From IMG/VR virus record IMGVR_UViG_3300032092_000057, positions 1 to 46,723 of that record: DNA of 46,723 nucleotides. One strand, written 5' to 3'. Source of the stretch: a virus. The notes under the pieces were generated by a model, which ran no database searches, was not told the DNA's origin, and was given only the letters and a program-made list of their open reading frames with translations. Within the stretch, counting starts at the first letter, position 1; each line of letters opens with the position of its first letter. Shown piece by piece: positions 1-5,247 of this stretch. Both the position numbers and the translations under genes were made by a program.

Positions 1-46
1 ACTCATAATCCTTTGGTGGAGTGTTCGAATCACTCACGGCCCACCA
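1..46 (+). tRNA. tRNA with CAT anticodon (Met or Ile2), 3' part
   Basis: Only the 3' part lies in the window, starting at the last base of the 5' anticodon stem. The loop CTCATAA carries the anticodon CAT at 4-6. The 3' anticodon stem is TCCTT, the T arm is GAGTG-TTCGAAT-CACTC, and the 3' acceptor strand ACGGCCC is followed by ACCA, so CCA is encoded. A CAT anticodon could be elongator Met or, with lysidine modification, Ile. The missing 5' half is needed to decide. Confidence 0.85.
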
Positions 47-51
47 AGTTT

Positions 52-126
52 CTGGCGGTAGTTCAATGGACAGAACAGTAGCCTTCTAAGCTATCAATCC
101 AGGTTCGATTCCTGGTCGCCGGACCA
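52..126 (+). tRNA. tRNA-Arg (TCT)
   Basis: A complete cloverleaf can be drawn by hand. The acceptor pairs CTGGCGG with TCGCCGG (two G-U pairs), the D arm is GTTC/GAAC, and the anticodon arm is GTAGC-CTTCTAA-GCTAT with anticodon TCT at 85-87. The T arm is CCAGG-TTCGATT-CCTGG, and CCA is encoded at the 3' end. It decodes AGA, a codon favoured by AT-rich phage genes. It lies 5 nt after the CAT tRNA, so the two probably belong to one tRNA cluster. Confidence 0.93.
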
Positions 127-127
127 C

Positions 128-156
128 TTGACATCTTGCCCTTTTGGCGTTATACT
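128..156 (+). promoter_or_regulatory. sigma70 promoter P1
   Basis: TTGACA at 128-133 and TATACT at 151-156 are separated by 17 nt. The promoter starts right after the tRNA CCA end and faces the 56-residue gene. It is the first of ten promoters of the same build in the module. Confidence 0.8.
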
Positions 157-183
157 GTAGTTACAGTAAAAGAAAGGGATTAT

Positions 184-354
184 ATGTCCAAATATACTTT
201 CATCGTTAATCACAAAGTCAAAGAGATCCTGGAACTTGCTGACAGTCTCCGCAAATGCCTAGAGTATCCTAACAGCGAAAACTCCGGCGATGAGCGTCGC
301 TATTCGGAGCATTTTGAACAGAAGATCCTAGAAGTCATCAAAAAACGCAAATAA
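184..354 (+). CDS. small hypothetical early protein (56 aa)
   Basis: Function not recognised. The open frame extends further upstream, but those codons overlap promoter P1. The ATG chosen here follows a GAAAGGGA ribosome-binding site and lies 27 nt after the -10 box. The protein is charged and probably helical, with a lysine-rich C terminus ending KKRK and no membrane segment or Cys motif. It is the first gene of a run of small genes each with its own promoter, the usual arrangement of host-takeover early genes in T4-like phages. That role is inferred from position only. Confidence 0.7.
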   Translation: MSKYTFIVNHKVKEILELADSLRKCLEYPNSENSGDERRYSEHFEQKILEVIKKRK

Positions 355-362
355 CCTTTTGG

Positions 363-391
363 TTGACAGGGTCTTTGTTTGGTGCTATAAT
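363..391 (+). promoter_or_regulatory. sigma70 promoter P2 with extended -10
   Basis: TTGACA at 363-368, a 17-nt spacer and TATAAT at 386-391, preceded by TGC (extended -10). It starts a few bases after the stop codon of the 56-residue gene. The downstream leader ends in AAAAGGAGCGCG. Confidence 0.9.
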
Positions 392-421
392 ACTTACATA
401 CAGACACAAAAGGAGCGCGAT

Positions 422-619
422 ATGGGTTACAAGGTTCTTAACACCGTAGACAACATGCGTGACAACTATGGCCCACGCAAGGGCTTAGAAGGCCCGTACA
501 ATTTCAACGGCAGAGTGTTGTATTATGACAACAAAGAGGGCAAGTACTATGACCCACGCTCAGACTTCTACGTGAGCCATTCAGAGTACTTCCAAATCGT
601 AGGGTTGTTGACAGCCTGA
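422..619 (+). CDS. small hypothetical early protein (65 aa)
   Basis: Function not recognised. An upstream in-frame start would lie inside promoter P2, so the ATG 8 nt after the GGAGCG ribosome-binding site was chosen. The protein is rich in Tyr, Asn, Asp and Gly, with a DNYG motif near residue 17 and several YYD-type pairs. Related NYG motifs occur in three of the following small proteins (665-1543). The 3' end of the gene contains the -35 box of the next promoter. Confidence 0.72.
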   Translation: MGYKVLNTVDNMRDNYGPRKGLEGPYNFNGRVLYYDNKEGKYYDPRSDFYVSHSEYFQIVGLLTA

Positions 620-636
620 GCATTTGGCAGTATAAT
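608..636 (+). promoter_or_regulatory. sigma70 promoter P3
   Basis: TTGACA at 608-613, a 17-nt spacer and TATAAT at 631-636. The -35 box lies within the last codons of the upstream gene, and the stop codon falls in the spacer. The leader carries ACAAAGGAGCGAACG before ATG. Confidence 0.9.
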
Positions 637-665
637 TAACACATAGACACACAAAGGAGCGAACG

Positions 666-911
666 ATGAAATTGGAAAAAGCATTGAAACTATTAAACCG
701 TGAACGTCTAGATTACCTAGAATCATTCACCAGCTCCGTCACTGGGGTTGAGCGAGCAGGCACATTGAGTGCATGGGTTGACTTCCGAGCCAACTACGGT
801 TGTCCAGACGTAGATGAGAAAGAGCATAAGGCGCTTGAAGCCGTGCAGAAGTATGTGGCAAAAATACAACAAGAAGCTCTAGACCAACTAGGCCAGACAT
901 ATACCTATTGA
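666..911 (+). CDS. small hypothetical early protein (81 aa)
   Basis: Function not recognised. The sequence suggests a helical, acidic soluble protein with a central FRANYG motif. ATG follows AAAGGAGCGAACG, one of the three exact GGAGCGAA sites in the module that are complementary to the RNA loops at 4086-4175. The stop codon TGA (909-911) is embedded in the -35 box TTGACA of the next promoter, so gene and promoter share bases. Confidence 0.75.
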   Translation: MKLEKALKLLNRERLDYLESFTSSVTGVERAGTLSAWVDFRANYGCPDVDEKEHKALEAVQKYVAKIQQEALDQLGQTYTY

Positions 912-936
912 CAGGTTTGCCAAAAGGCAGTATAAT
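908..936 (+). promoter_or_regulatory. sigma70 promoter P4
   Basis: TTGACA at 908-913, a 17-nt spacer and TATAAT at 931-936. The -35 hexamer contains the TGA stop of the upstream gene. Confidence 0.9.
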
Positions 937-964
937 CAATACATACAGACACAAAGGAGCCCAA

Positions 965-1174
965 ATGTTTCATACAGACAATCAAGTAGAGTTTAAAGAG
1001 ATCCTGCGCAAGTTCTCCGATGCTACATACGAGAACTATGGTTCACACGCCTATGCCGCTGGCTACTTGGAGAGCATGGCTGTACAGATGCTGGCGCTGA
1101 TGAGCAAGCGCGAGCAAAAGGGCTTTATCGACAGCATGGCGGCTGTTGTTAAAAAACAACGTGAACTGGCTTGA
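965..1174 (+). CDS. small hypothetical early protein (69 aa)
   Basis: Function not recognised. The first ATG after the AAAGGAGCCC ribosome-binding site was chosen; the frame extends upstream only into the promoter. The motif TYENYGSHAY near residue 20 closely matches TYENYGAHDW in the next gene, so the two may be distant paralogues or bind the same partner. The C-terminal half is probably helical and basic. The stop TGA (1172-1174) lies inside the next -35 box. Confidence 0.75.
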   Translation: MFHTDNQVEFKEILRKFSDATYENYGSHAYAAGYLESMAVQMLALMSKREQKGFIDSMAAVVKKQRELA

Positions 1175-1199
1175 CACTCTAGCCCAAAGACAGTATAAT
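1171..1199 (+). promoter_or_regulatory. sigma70 promoter P5
   Basis: TTGACA at 1171-1176, a 17-nt spacer and TATAAT at 1194-1199. The -35 contains the upstream stop codon. The leader ends in AACAAGGAGCGAACCAA. Confidence 0.9.
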
Positions 1200-1231
1200 A
1201 GACACATAGACAGCAACAAGGAGCGAACCAA

Positions 1232-1543
1232 ATGGCTAAACTATTAATCACTACACAGACTTACGAGAACTACGGTGCCCATGATTGGGACGGTACAGGC
1301 CAGTGCCCACAGTACTGGAAAGCCAAGGGTGGTTCAGACTACGTGGTCAAGAAGGTCAACGTCAACAAGGTCACAGAGACTGTGATGGGTGTGCGTGGGC
1401 AGATCGAGTGCGACAACTATGCATTCCGTGAGACGATCATTGATTGGACTATCGTTGCTGACGATGCGCTCACAGAGTTTGAGCAGAGCCAATTGGACTA
1501 CGAAGGCAAGATCCGCTACGGTTCTAAAGAGATTGCCTGGTAA
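1232..1543 (+). CDS. hypothetical early protein with TYENYGAHDW motif (103 aa)
   Basis: Function not recognised. ATG follows AAGGAGCGAACCAA, an exact GGAGCGAA site. The N terminus is a short hydrophobic strand followed by TYENYGAHDW and a stretch rich in Trp, Gly and Lys; the C-terminal half is acidic. One Cys near residue 24 and one near residue 60 do not form an obvious zinc motif. It is one of four neighbouring small proteins with an x-NYG motif. Confidence 0.75.
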   Translation: MAKLLITTQTYENYGAHDWDGTGQCPQYWKAKGGSDYVVKKVNVNKVTETVMGVRGQIECDNYAFRETIIDWTIVADDALTEFEQSQLDYEGKIRYGSKEIAW

Positions 1544-1551
1544 CCCTTTGG

Positions 1552-1580
1552 TTGACTGGGTTATTGATTGGTGCTATAAT
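1552..1580 (+). promoter_or_regulatory. sigma70 promoter P6 with extended -10
   Basis: TTGACT at 1552-1557, a 17-nt spacer and TGC-TATAAT with the -10 at 1575-1580. Its core is nearly identical to P2 and P7. Confidence 0.88.
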
Positions 1581-1606
1581 ACATACATAGACAACAAGGA
1601 GCAGAG

Positions 1607-1690
1607 ATGACAGGCTTAGAAATTATTGTAACAGTGGTGGTGGTGGCAGTGATTTTTGCTGTCAAGGTTTGGATCCTCACAAAGATTTAA
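1607..1690 (+). CDS. 27-residue single-span membrane peptide
   Basis: A very short ORF. ATG is 6 nt after AAGGAGC and 27 nt downstream of the P6 -10 box. The peptide is almost entirely a hydrophobic segment (residues 4-25, rich in Val and Ile) with a lysine near the C terminus, as expected of a single transmembrane helix. The stop TAA is immediately followed by a second ribosome-binding site for the next gene. Small phage membrane peptides can act on host membrane proteins, but nothing here shows the target. Confidence 0.65.
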   Translation: MTGLEIIVTVVVVAVIFAVKVWILTKI

Positions 1691-1699
1691 GGAGCAGAG

Positions 1700-1927
1700 A
1701 TGAGCGTTAGAGAACACATTGTAATTGATACCCGCCACGGTGGCCCATACGATCGCGGCATGGCAGACAGCTACTACCGCAGAGGCAGGACGCCACACTA
1801 CTACATGGCAGACACAGGCAGTTCACCTCGTGTAGGCTACAAGGACATGACGCCTGATGAAGTAGAAGCCTATAACGCAGGCTATGATGACAACGAAGAA
1901 GCTGGTGACTATAAGGAGTGGTTATGA
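1700..1927 (+). CDS. small hypothetical early protein (75 aa)
   Basis: Function not recognised. It is rich in Tyr, Arg, Gly and Asp, acidic towards the C terminus, and ends in a DNEEAG-type tail. Its start region repeats that of the preceding membrane peptide: the 15-mer AAGGAGCAGAGATGA occurs at both starts. It is co-transcribed from P6. The stop codon TGA overlaps the ATG of the next gene (ATGA), so translation is probably coupled. Confidence 0.7.
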   Translation: MSVREHIVIDTRHGGPYDRGMADSYYRRGRTPHYYMADTGSSPRVGYKDMTPDEVEAYNAGYDDNEEAGDYKEWL

Positions 1928-2076
1928 AACTGTTTGAAGCTACTGTACGCAGGCCCGATGGCTCAGAGTTCAAAGACCGGGTGGGTGCAATGGATGCACA
2001 AGAAGCCCGCAGACTGTTGCAAGAACGCCACGGTCCTAGAGCTGTGCCCTATATGCCGCATATGATTCCTAGTTAA
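1924..2076 (+). CDS. 50-residue hypothetical protein
   Basis: Short ORF overlapping the upstream stop by 4 nt (ATGA). The upstream gene end contains AAGGAGTGG, a suitable ribosome-binding site. The protein starts with a beta-like segment, then a region resembling AxEARRLLQERHG, a helix seen in many small phage proteins, and ends Pro-rich. Function not recognised. It is the last gene of the P6 transcript before P7. Confidence 0.65.
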   Translation: MKLFEATVRRPDGSEFKDRVGAMDAQEARRLLQERHGPRAVPYMPHMIPS

Positions 2077-2084
2077 CCCTACGG

Positions 2085-2113
2085 TTGACTAGGTTATTGA
2101 TTGGTGCTATAAT
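2085..2113 (+). promoter_or_regulatory. sigma70 promoter P7 with extended -10
   Basis: TTGACT at 2085-2090, a 17-nt spacer and TGC-TATAAT with the -10 at 2108-2113. No ORF follows for 160 nt, and a second complete promoter (P8) lies before the next gene. Confidence 0.88.
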
Positions 2114-2119
2114 TAACAC

Positions 2120-2218
2120 ATAATAAGAAATAAGGTTGCTGAAGTAAAGAGCATTTAAGGACGCTGAGGAACAGTGTTCTAGCCCTAGAGGAACTAGGGC
2201 ACTTAGATGGGGCAACGA
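2120..2218 (+). ncRNA. possible small RNA or long leader between P7 and P8
   Basis: About 100 nt lie between the expected P7 start site and P8. No ATG ORF with a ribosome-binding site was found. A perfect 7-bp hairpin GCCCTAG-aggaa-CTAGGGC spans 2182-2200, but no U-run follows it, so it is not a clear terminator. It may be a small RNA or the 5' part of a long leader for the 129-residue gene. No known RNA family was recognised. Confidence 0.35.
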
Positions 2219-2247
2219 TTGACAGAGCGATAGATTGGTGCTATAAT
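2219..2247 (+). promoter_or_regulatory. sigma70 promoter P8 with extended -10
   Basis: TTGACA at 2219-2224, a 17-nt spacer and TGC-TATAAT with the -10 at 2242-2247. The leader reads ACACAAAAGGAGCGAGAG before ATG. Confidence 0.9.
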
Positions 2248-2277
2248 ACATACATACACACACAAAAGGAGCGAGAG

Positions 2278-2667
2278 ATGACTAAAGTAAATTATGACCG
2301 TTTTGCTAGTTTTGACATTAACGAAGCCTGTGACCACTTTGACAGCACAGACCAAAAGGCCTGGAAGAAGATTGGCAAGTTCATCGTAGCAGATGGACAG
2401 GACTATGCGAACGTTATGGTAGAGGGTTTTGACTATGACCAAGAAGATGTAGGCGATGGCGAGTACGCGGCATTTGACGCAGGTGTTAAGTATGCACTGA
2501 CTAAGATGAACATTGCCTTTGAGGCGGCAGGCATTGACCTCCAAGTATGCGAGATAGACTTGGTAGAGAGCATGGGCTTTGTGCTTGTACGTGCAGACGA
2601 CGAGCCCGAGGACTTTGTAAAACGAGTGCTTAAGAAGCCCGTCTTAATGGTTGACAGCTGGATCTAA
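2278..2667 (+). CDS. acidic hypothetical early protein (129 aa)
   Basis: Function not recognised. It is strongly acidic, rich in Asp, Glu, Phe and Tyr, with the motif FDYDQEDVGDGEYAAFDAG near the middle and a basic patch only near the C terminus. Such acidic small phage proteins are often DNA mimics or inhibitors of host enzymes; that is speculation here. ATG follows AAAAGGAGCGAGAG. Its 3' end carries the -35 box of P9. Confidence 0.75.
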   Translation: MTKVNYDRFASFDINEACDHFDSTDQKAWKKIGKFIVADGQDYANVMVEGFDYDQEDVGDGEYAAFDAGVKYALTKMNIAFEAAGIDLQVCEIDLVESMGFVLVRADDEPEDFVKRVLKKPVLMVDSWI

Positions 2668-2679
2668 AGCTGTTATAAT
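2651..2679 (+). promoter_or_regulatory. sigma70 promoter P9 with extended -10
   Basis: TTGACA at 2651-2656 (inside the end of the 129-residue gene), a 17-nt spacer and TGT-TATAAT with the -10 at 2674-2679. It is followed by a leader of about 120 nt. Confidence 0.88.
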
Positions 2680-2685
2680 AGATAC

Positions 2686-2790
2686 ATAGCAAGGCGATCC
2701 TCGTATGTAAGAACCCAGCAGAAATGCAAAAAGGGTTGTAACTAAAGGATACGGAGAGAGTTTAGAGACTCTGCCTAAGCTAAACAACAA
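2686..2790 (+). ncRNA. structured leader or small RNA downstream of P9
   Basis: The P9 transcript has an unusually long leader compared with the 25-30 nt leaders of the other module genes. Possible pairings are AACCC with GGGTT near 2711-2737 and GTTTAG with CTAAAC near 2760-2787. No credible ORF was found. It may regulate the 97-residue gene or be a separate RNA. No known riboswitch was recognised. Confidence 0.3.
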
Positions 2791-2804
2791 ATAGGAGCGA
2801 CACT

Positions 2805-3098
2805 ATGCGTACAGTACAAGAGATCAACCAAGCCATTATGTTTGGCGACTTCACCAACACAGACCTAGTATCAATCATTGATGCAGTCAAATGGAAACGT
2901 GCTACCCTAGCCAAACTGACCAAAGCGAGTTTGGCAGTAGGTGATTCAGTAGAGTTTACCAGCTCAAAGACAGGCATGACATTGATTGGCCGTGTAGAGA
3001 AGATAGCCATTAAATATGTAACGGTCAGAACCAATCAGGGTGCATGGCGAGTGCCGGCTAACATGTTGTCCAAATTGGATGACTTAGTAGCCGCTTAA
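2805..3098 (+). CDS. hypothetical protein with SH3-like/KOW-type beta region (97 aa)
   Basis: Residues 1-40 look helical. Residues 45-90 have the alternating pattern of a small beta barrel (VGDSVEFTSS, GRVEKIAIKYVTVRT, WRVPANML), which resembles SH3-like nucleic-acid or protein binding modules seen in several phage small proteins. The specific family is not recognised. ATG follows ATAGGAGCGACACT, so it shares the GGAGCGA ribosome-binding site. Confidence 0.72.
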   Translation: MRTVQEINQAIMFGDFTNTDLVSIIDAVKWKRATLAKLTKASLAVGDSVEFTSSKTGMTLIGRVEKIAIKYVTVRTNQGAWRVPANMLSKLDDLVAA

Positions 3099-3107
3099 TA
3101 GTATAAT
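3079..3107 (+). promoter_or_regulatory. sigma70 promoter P10 (weaker -35)
   Basis: ATGACT at 3079-3084 (one mismatch to TTGACT), a 17-nt spacer and TATAAT at 3102-3107. The leader is a CA-rich stretch ending in ATAGGAGCGAACTTG before the ATPase ATG. Confidence 0.75.
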
Positions 3108-3142
3108 AGACACACACACAAACACACATAGGAGCGAACTTG

Positions 3143-4048
3143 ATGACTAAAGGATACAGAGTTTTGAGCTTAGAGACCGCAAAGAGCAAGCCATCAAAGG
3201 CTACTAGTACAGGCTTTGACATCGACACAGATGCGCTCAAAGCCAAAGAACAACAACTGGCAGGCGTAACAGATGACGAGATCATGGAACGCTTGCGCAC
3301 ACGATTCAACATCTTGGACGACATGACACGTGCCGTTAAGAAGGGTGATGTACGTGCTATGATCGTTACAGGCCCTCCGGGTGTAGGCAAATCGTTTGGT
3401 GTAGAGAAGGTACTGTCAAAGCACGATGTGTTCGCAGATGTAGCACAGAACGAGAAGCTGAAGAAGTATGAAGTGGTCAAGGGCGCTATGAGTGCTATTG
3501 GACTCTACAGTAAGCTGTACGAGTACTCAGACAAGAAGAGCATCCTAGTGTTCGATGACTGTGACTCAGTGCTGTTAGATGACCTTAGCCTTAACATCCT
3601 TAAGGCAGCATTGGACAGCTCAAAGAAGCGTATGATCCATTGGAACACAGACTCACGCTTGTTGCGCTCAGAGGGTGTGCCTAACTCATTCGAGTTTAAG
3701 GGTGGTGCTATCTTTATTACTAACATCAAGTTTGACAACGTGCGCTCTAAGAAGCTACGTGATCACTTGGAAGCATTAGAGAGCCGTTGCCACTACTTGG
3801 ACTTGACTATTGACACAGAGCGTGAGAAGTTGTTGCGTATTAGACAAGTGGTTAGCGAGTGCGGTATGCTAGATGACTACGAGTTTAGCGACTTAGAGAA
3901 AGAAGTATTGATTGACTTTGTAGATGATAACAAGAAGAAGCTGCGGGAACTGTCATTGCGTACAGTACTAAAGATAGCAGACTTGAAGCGTAGTATGCCC
4001 AGCAATTGGCGTGCTGTTGCAGAGGTTACATGTATGCGTAGAGCATAA
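3143..4048 (+). CDS. AAA-family ATPase
   Basis: A P-loop ATPase of 301 residues. The Walker A motif GPPGVGKS is at about residues 77-84, Walker B ILVFDD at about 134-139, and a sensor-like FITN at about 191-194. An Arg near residue 215 could act as an arginine finger. The length suits a single AAA module with a helical C-terminal lid. Partner and substrate are unknown. A TTG one codon earlier is open, but the ATG at the GGAGCGAACTTG site is preferred. It is the last and largest gene of the early module and is directly followed by a structured RNA whose loops are complementary to this gene's own ribosome-binding site. Confidence 0.88.
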   Translation: MTKGYRVLSLETAKSKPSKATSTGFDIDTDALKAKEQQLAGVTDDEIMERLRTRFNILDDMTRAVKKGDVRAMIVTGPPGVGKSFGVEKVLSKHDVFADVAQNEKLKKYEVVKGAMSAIGLYSKLYEYSDKKSILVFDDCDSVLLDDLSLNILKAALDSSKKRMIHWNTDSRLLRSEGVPNSFEFKGGAIFITNIKFDNVRSKKLRDHLEALESRCHYLDLTIDTEREKLLRIRQVVSECGMLDDYEFSDLEKEVLIDFVDDNKKKLRELSLRTVLKIADLKRSMPSNWRAVAEVTCMRRA

Positions 4049-4050
4049 CT

Positions 4051-4193
4051 GTAGCAGGGCTAGGCCCTGTAGAGTACACTCTAAGTCCGATTCGCTCCCG
4101 GCTGTGTATTTAGCAGGCTAGCCCATGTAAACACTGAGAGGTGTTTCAATCCTAACTGATCCGATTCGCTCCCGGTAGGTTAGGATTTTTTTT
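4051..4193 (+). ncRNA. candidate small RNA with two anti-Shine-Dalgarno loops
   Basis: The segment contains two copies of the 16-mer TCCGATTCGCTCCCGG (4086-4101 and 4160-4175). In each, CCG and CGG can close a 9-nt loop ATTCGCTCC; TTCGCTCC is the reverse complement of GGAGCGAA at the starts of the genes at 666, 1232 and 3143. Outer stems are TACAC/GTGTA (4075-4079 with 4104-4108) for copy 1 and AATCCTAAC/GTTAGGATT (4148-4156 with 4179-4187) for copy 2, the latter being a terminator. Other hairpins are CAGGGC/GCCCTG (4055-4069), TAGAGT/ACTCTA (4070-4083, excluding the copy 1 stem) and AAACAC/GTGTTT (4129-4146). No dedicated promoter was found, so it may be cut from the ATPase mRNA. The regulatory role is inferred. 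Confidence 0.55.
4148..4193 (+). terminator. intrinsic terminator of the early module
   Basis: A 9-bp perfect stem AATCCTAAC/GTTAGGATT is followed by a run of eight T (4186-4193). Its 22-nt apical part is unusually large for a terminator and contains the second anti-Shine-Dalgarno sequence. Confidence 0.8.
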
Positions 4194-4463
4194 CTCTCTG
4201 GTGGCCGGCCGGTGAGGCAATTGGTGGGGTCGGGGTATACAAATATAATCTTAATACTTACTTACTATACGCTTAACACCCCACATGTGCTAAATCACCA
4301 CCACAGAAAGAAAAGTACTCCACCTAAATTTTTTGCGCGGTAATTTTTTTTTGGGCTGTAGACCCATTTCGGGCTACTCTGCTTATACGGTGTTTTTATT
4401 GATTTTTTAAAACCTCTACTGCGAAGCAGTGTGCTAGAGCGTAGCCGCTAGCACTGATAGTCT
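4194..4463. other. gene-free convergent junction
   Basis: Plus-strand genes end before this stretch and minus-strand genes end after it. No credible ORF was seen on either strand. It holds a GC-rich palindromic patch (GGCCGGCC near 4203), a GTGGGGT/ACCCCAC inverted repeat near 4223 and 4278, several A/T tracts, and two hairpins near the right end. No att site or origin could be identified with confidence. Confidence 0.6.
4418..4454 (-). terminator. tandem hairpins, possible minus-strand terminator
   Basis: Read on the minus strand, GTGCTAG/CTAGCAC (4431-4437 with 4448-4454) is followed at once by ACTGC-TTC-GCAGT (4418-4430), then AGAGGTTTT. They lie 10 nt after the end of the 202-residue gene, where a terminator is expected. 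The T run is short, so function is uncertain. The second hairpin contains GCGAAGC on the plus strand. Confidence 0.45.
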
Positions 4464-5072
4464 TTATACGCGAGCCAACTGTTTAATACGCTCTAGTTCA
4501 TCTGTTGCTGTAGCTGTTACGGGTGCGGTTTGTGGTGCCATCTTAGCTTGTAGTGCTGATACAGCCTGTCCTGCACCTTTACTCACATTACCCACTGCAC
4601 CAGCAATGTCACCTTGTGCTAGACTAGTGGCAGCACTGATACTTTTGGCTGCTGTTGCTGCCGTACCACCTGCTGCCAATGCGGCCTGCTTGACATCACC
4701 TTGTGCCAGTGCTGAGCCAACATTAACAGCTCGTGCTACTTGTGCTAGATTACCACCTACTGCACCAGCTAGTGCATTTAGAGCAGTCTTACTGTCACCA
4801 GCTTCTATAGCATCTGCGGCAGCGGCTATAGCTTTGATCAGTCGAGTCTGTGGTATAATGTCCGTTACTTTGTCTAGTATAGGATAAGTTTTCATCCAAC
4901 CAGACAGCTTGTTTAACAGCGTTTGTGGTTGTTCTTTTTGTGGATCTATTGTGCCTATGAGTGCTTGTATATCAGCTACGTCTTTTGGCGTGGGTTCTGG
5001 GTCCTGTGCAGTGGGTGTGGCAACTACGGGTGCGCCCGTTGCAGGAGGTTGAATCAGTTCTCTTAGTAACAT
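4464..5072 (-). CDS. Ala-rich probable virion-associated protein (202 aa)
   Basis: Function not recognised. Low-complexity, Ala/Gly-rich helical protein with a Pro-rich N-terminal segment (about residues 10-35) and internal near-repeats built on LAQGDV/LAQGDI. The C terminus ELERIKQLARV resembles the RLRQLAGV segment of the partial gene at the right edge of the window, a motif I associate with structural or internal proteins of this phage group. A late-promoter element GATAAATA lies only 5 nt before ATG and no ribosome-binding site is visible, so the mRNA may be leaderless. Late expression and a virion role are inferred. Confidence 0.65.
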   Translation of the reverse strand: MLLRELIQPPATGAPVVATPTAQDPEPTPKDVADIQALIGTIDPQKEQPQTLLNKLSGWMKTYPILDKVTDIIPQTRLIKAIAAAADAIEAGDSKTALNALAGAVGGNLAQVARAVNVGSALAQGDVKQAALAAGGTAATAAKSISAATSLAQGDIAGAVGNVSKGAGQAVSALQAKMAPQTAPVTATATDELERIKQLARV

Positions 5073-5077
5073 AAGTG

Positions 5078-5085
5078 TATTTATC
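5078..5085 (-). promoter_or_regulatory. T4-type late promoter element, GATAAATA
   Basis: On the minus strand GATAAATAC matches the T4 late consensus TATAAATA at 7 of 8 positions. It ends 5 nt before the ATG of the Ala-rich protein, so the start site would fall at or very near the start codon. Confidence 0.6.
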
Positions 5086-5204
5086 GATTGGCCTATTTGT
5101 GCGAGGTTATTAACTAGGGTTTTAACTGTTGTAAATTTTGTTTTTGCGCTTCGCCGCTTCGCGGCTGGACTCTGGTGCCGATCTGGGCGGGTTCTAGGGG
5201 TGGT

Positions 5205-5228
5205 AAAAAAAGCCCATGTGCGGGCTTT
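5205..5228 (-). terminator. intrinsic terminator after the giant fibre gene
   Basis: On the minus strand AAAGCCC-gcacat-GGGCTTT is a perfect 7-bp stem followed by a T run (A tract 5205-5211 on the plus strand). It lies 20 nt after the stop codon of the fibre gene. Confidence 0.85.
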
Positions 5229-5247
5229 CTTTGAGTGGCAACGGCCC

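Noticed and set aside
4051-4193. Pair of degenerate tRNA genes
   Set aside because: The GATTCG stretch resembles a T loop and tRNAs occur nearby, but no acceptor stem, anticodon arm or CCA end can be formed. A small RNA with a terminator explains the sequence better.
4194-4463. Attachment site or replication origin
   Set aside because: Inverted repeats and A/T tracts are present, but there is no integrase, no direct repeat pair and no recognised initiator site.
4606-4887. 93-residue plus-strand ORF opposite the Ala-rich protein
   Set aside because: Mirror of Ala-rich coding sequence; no start signal.
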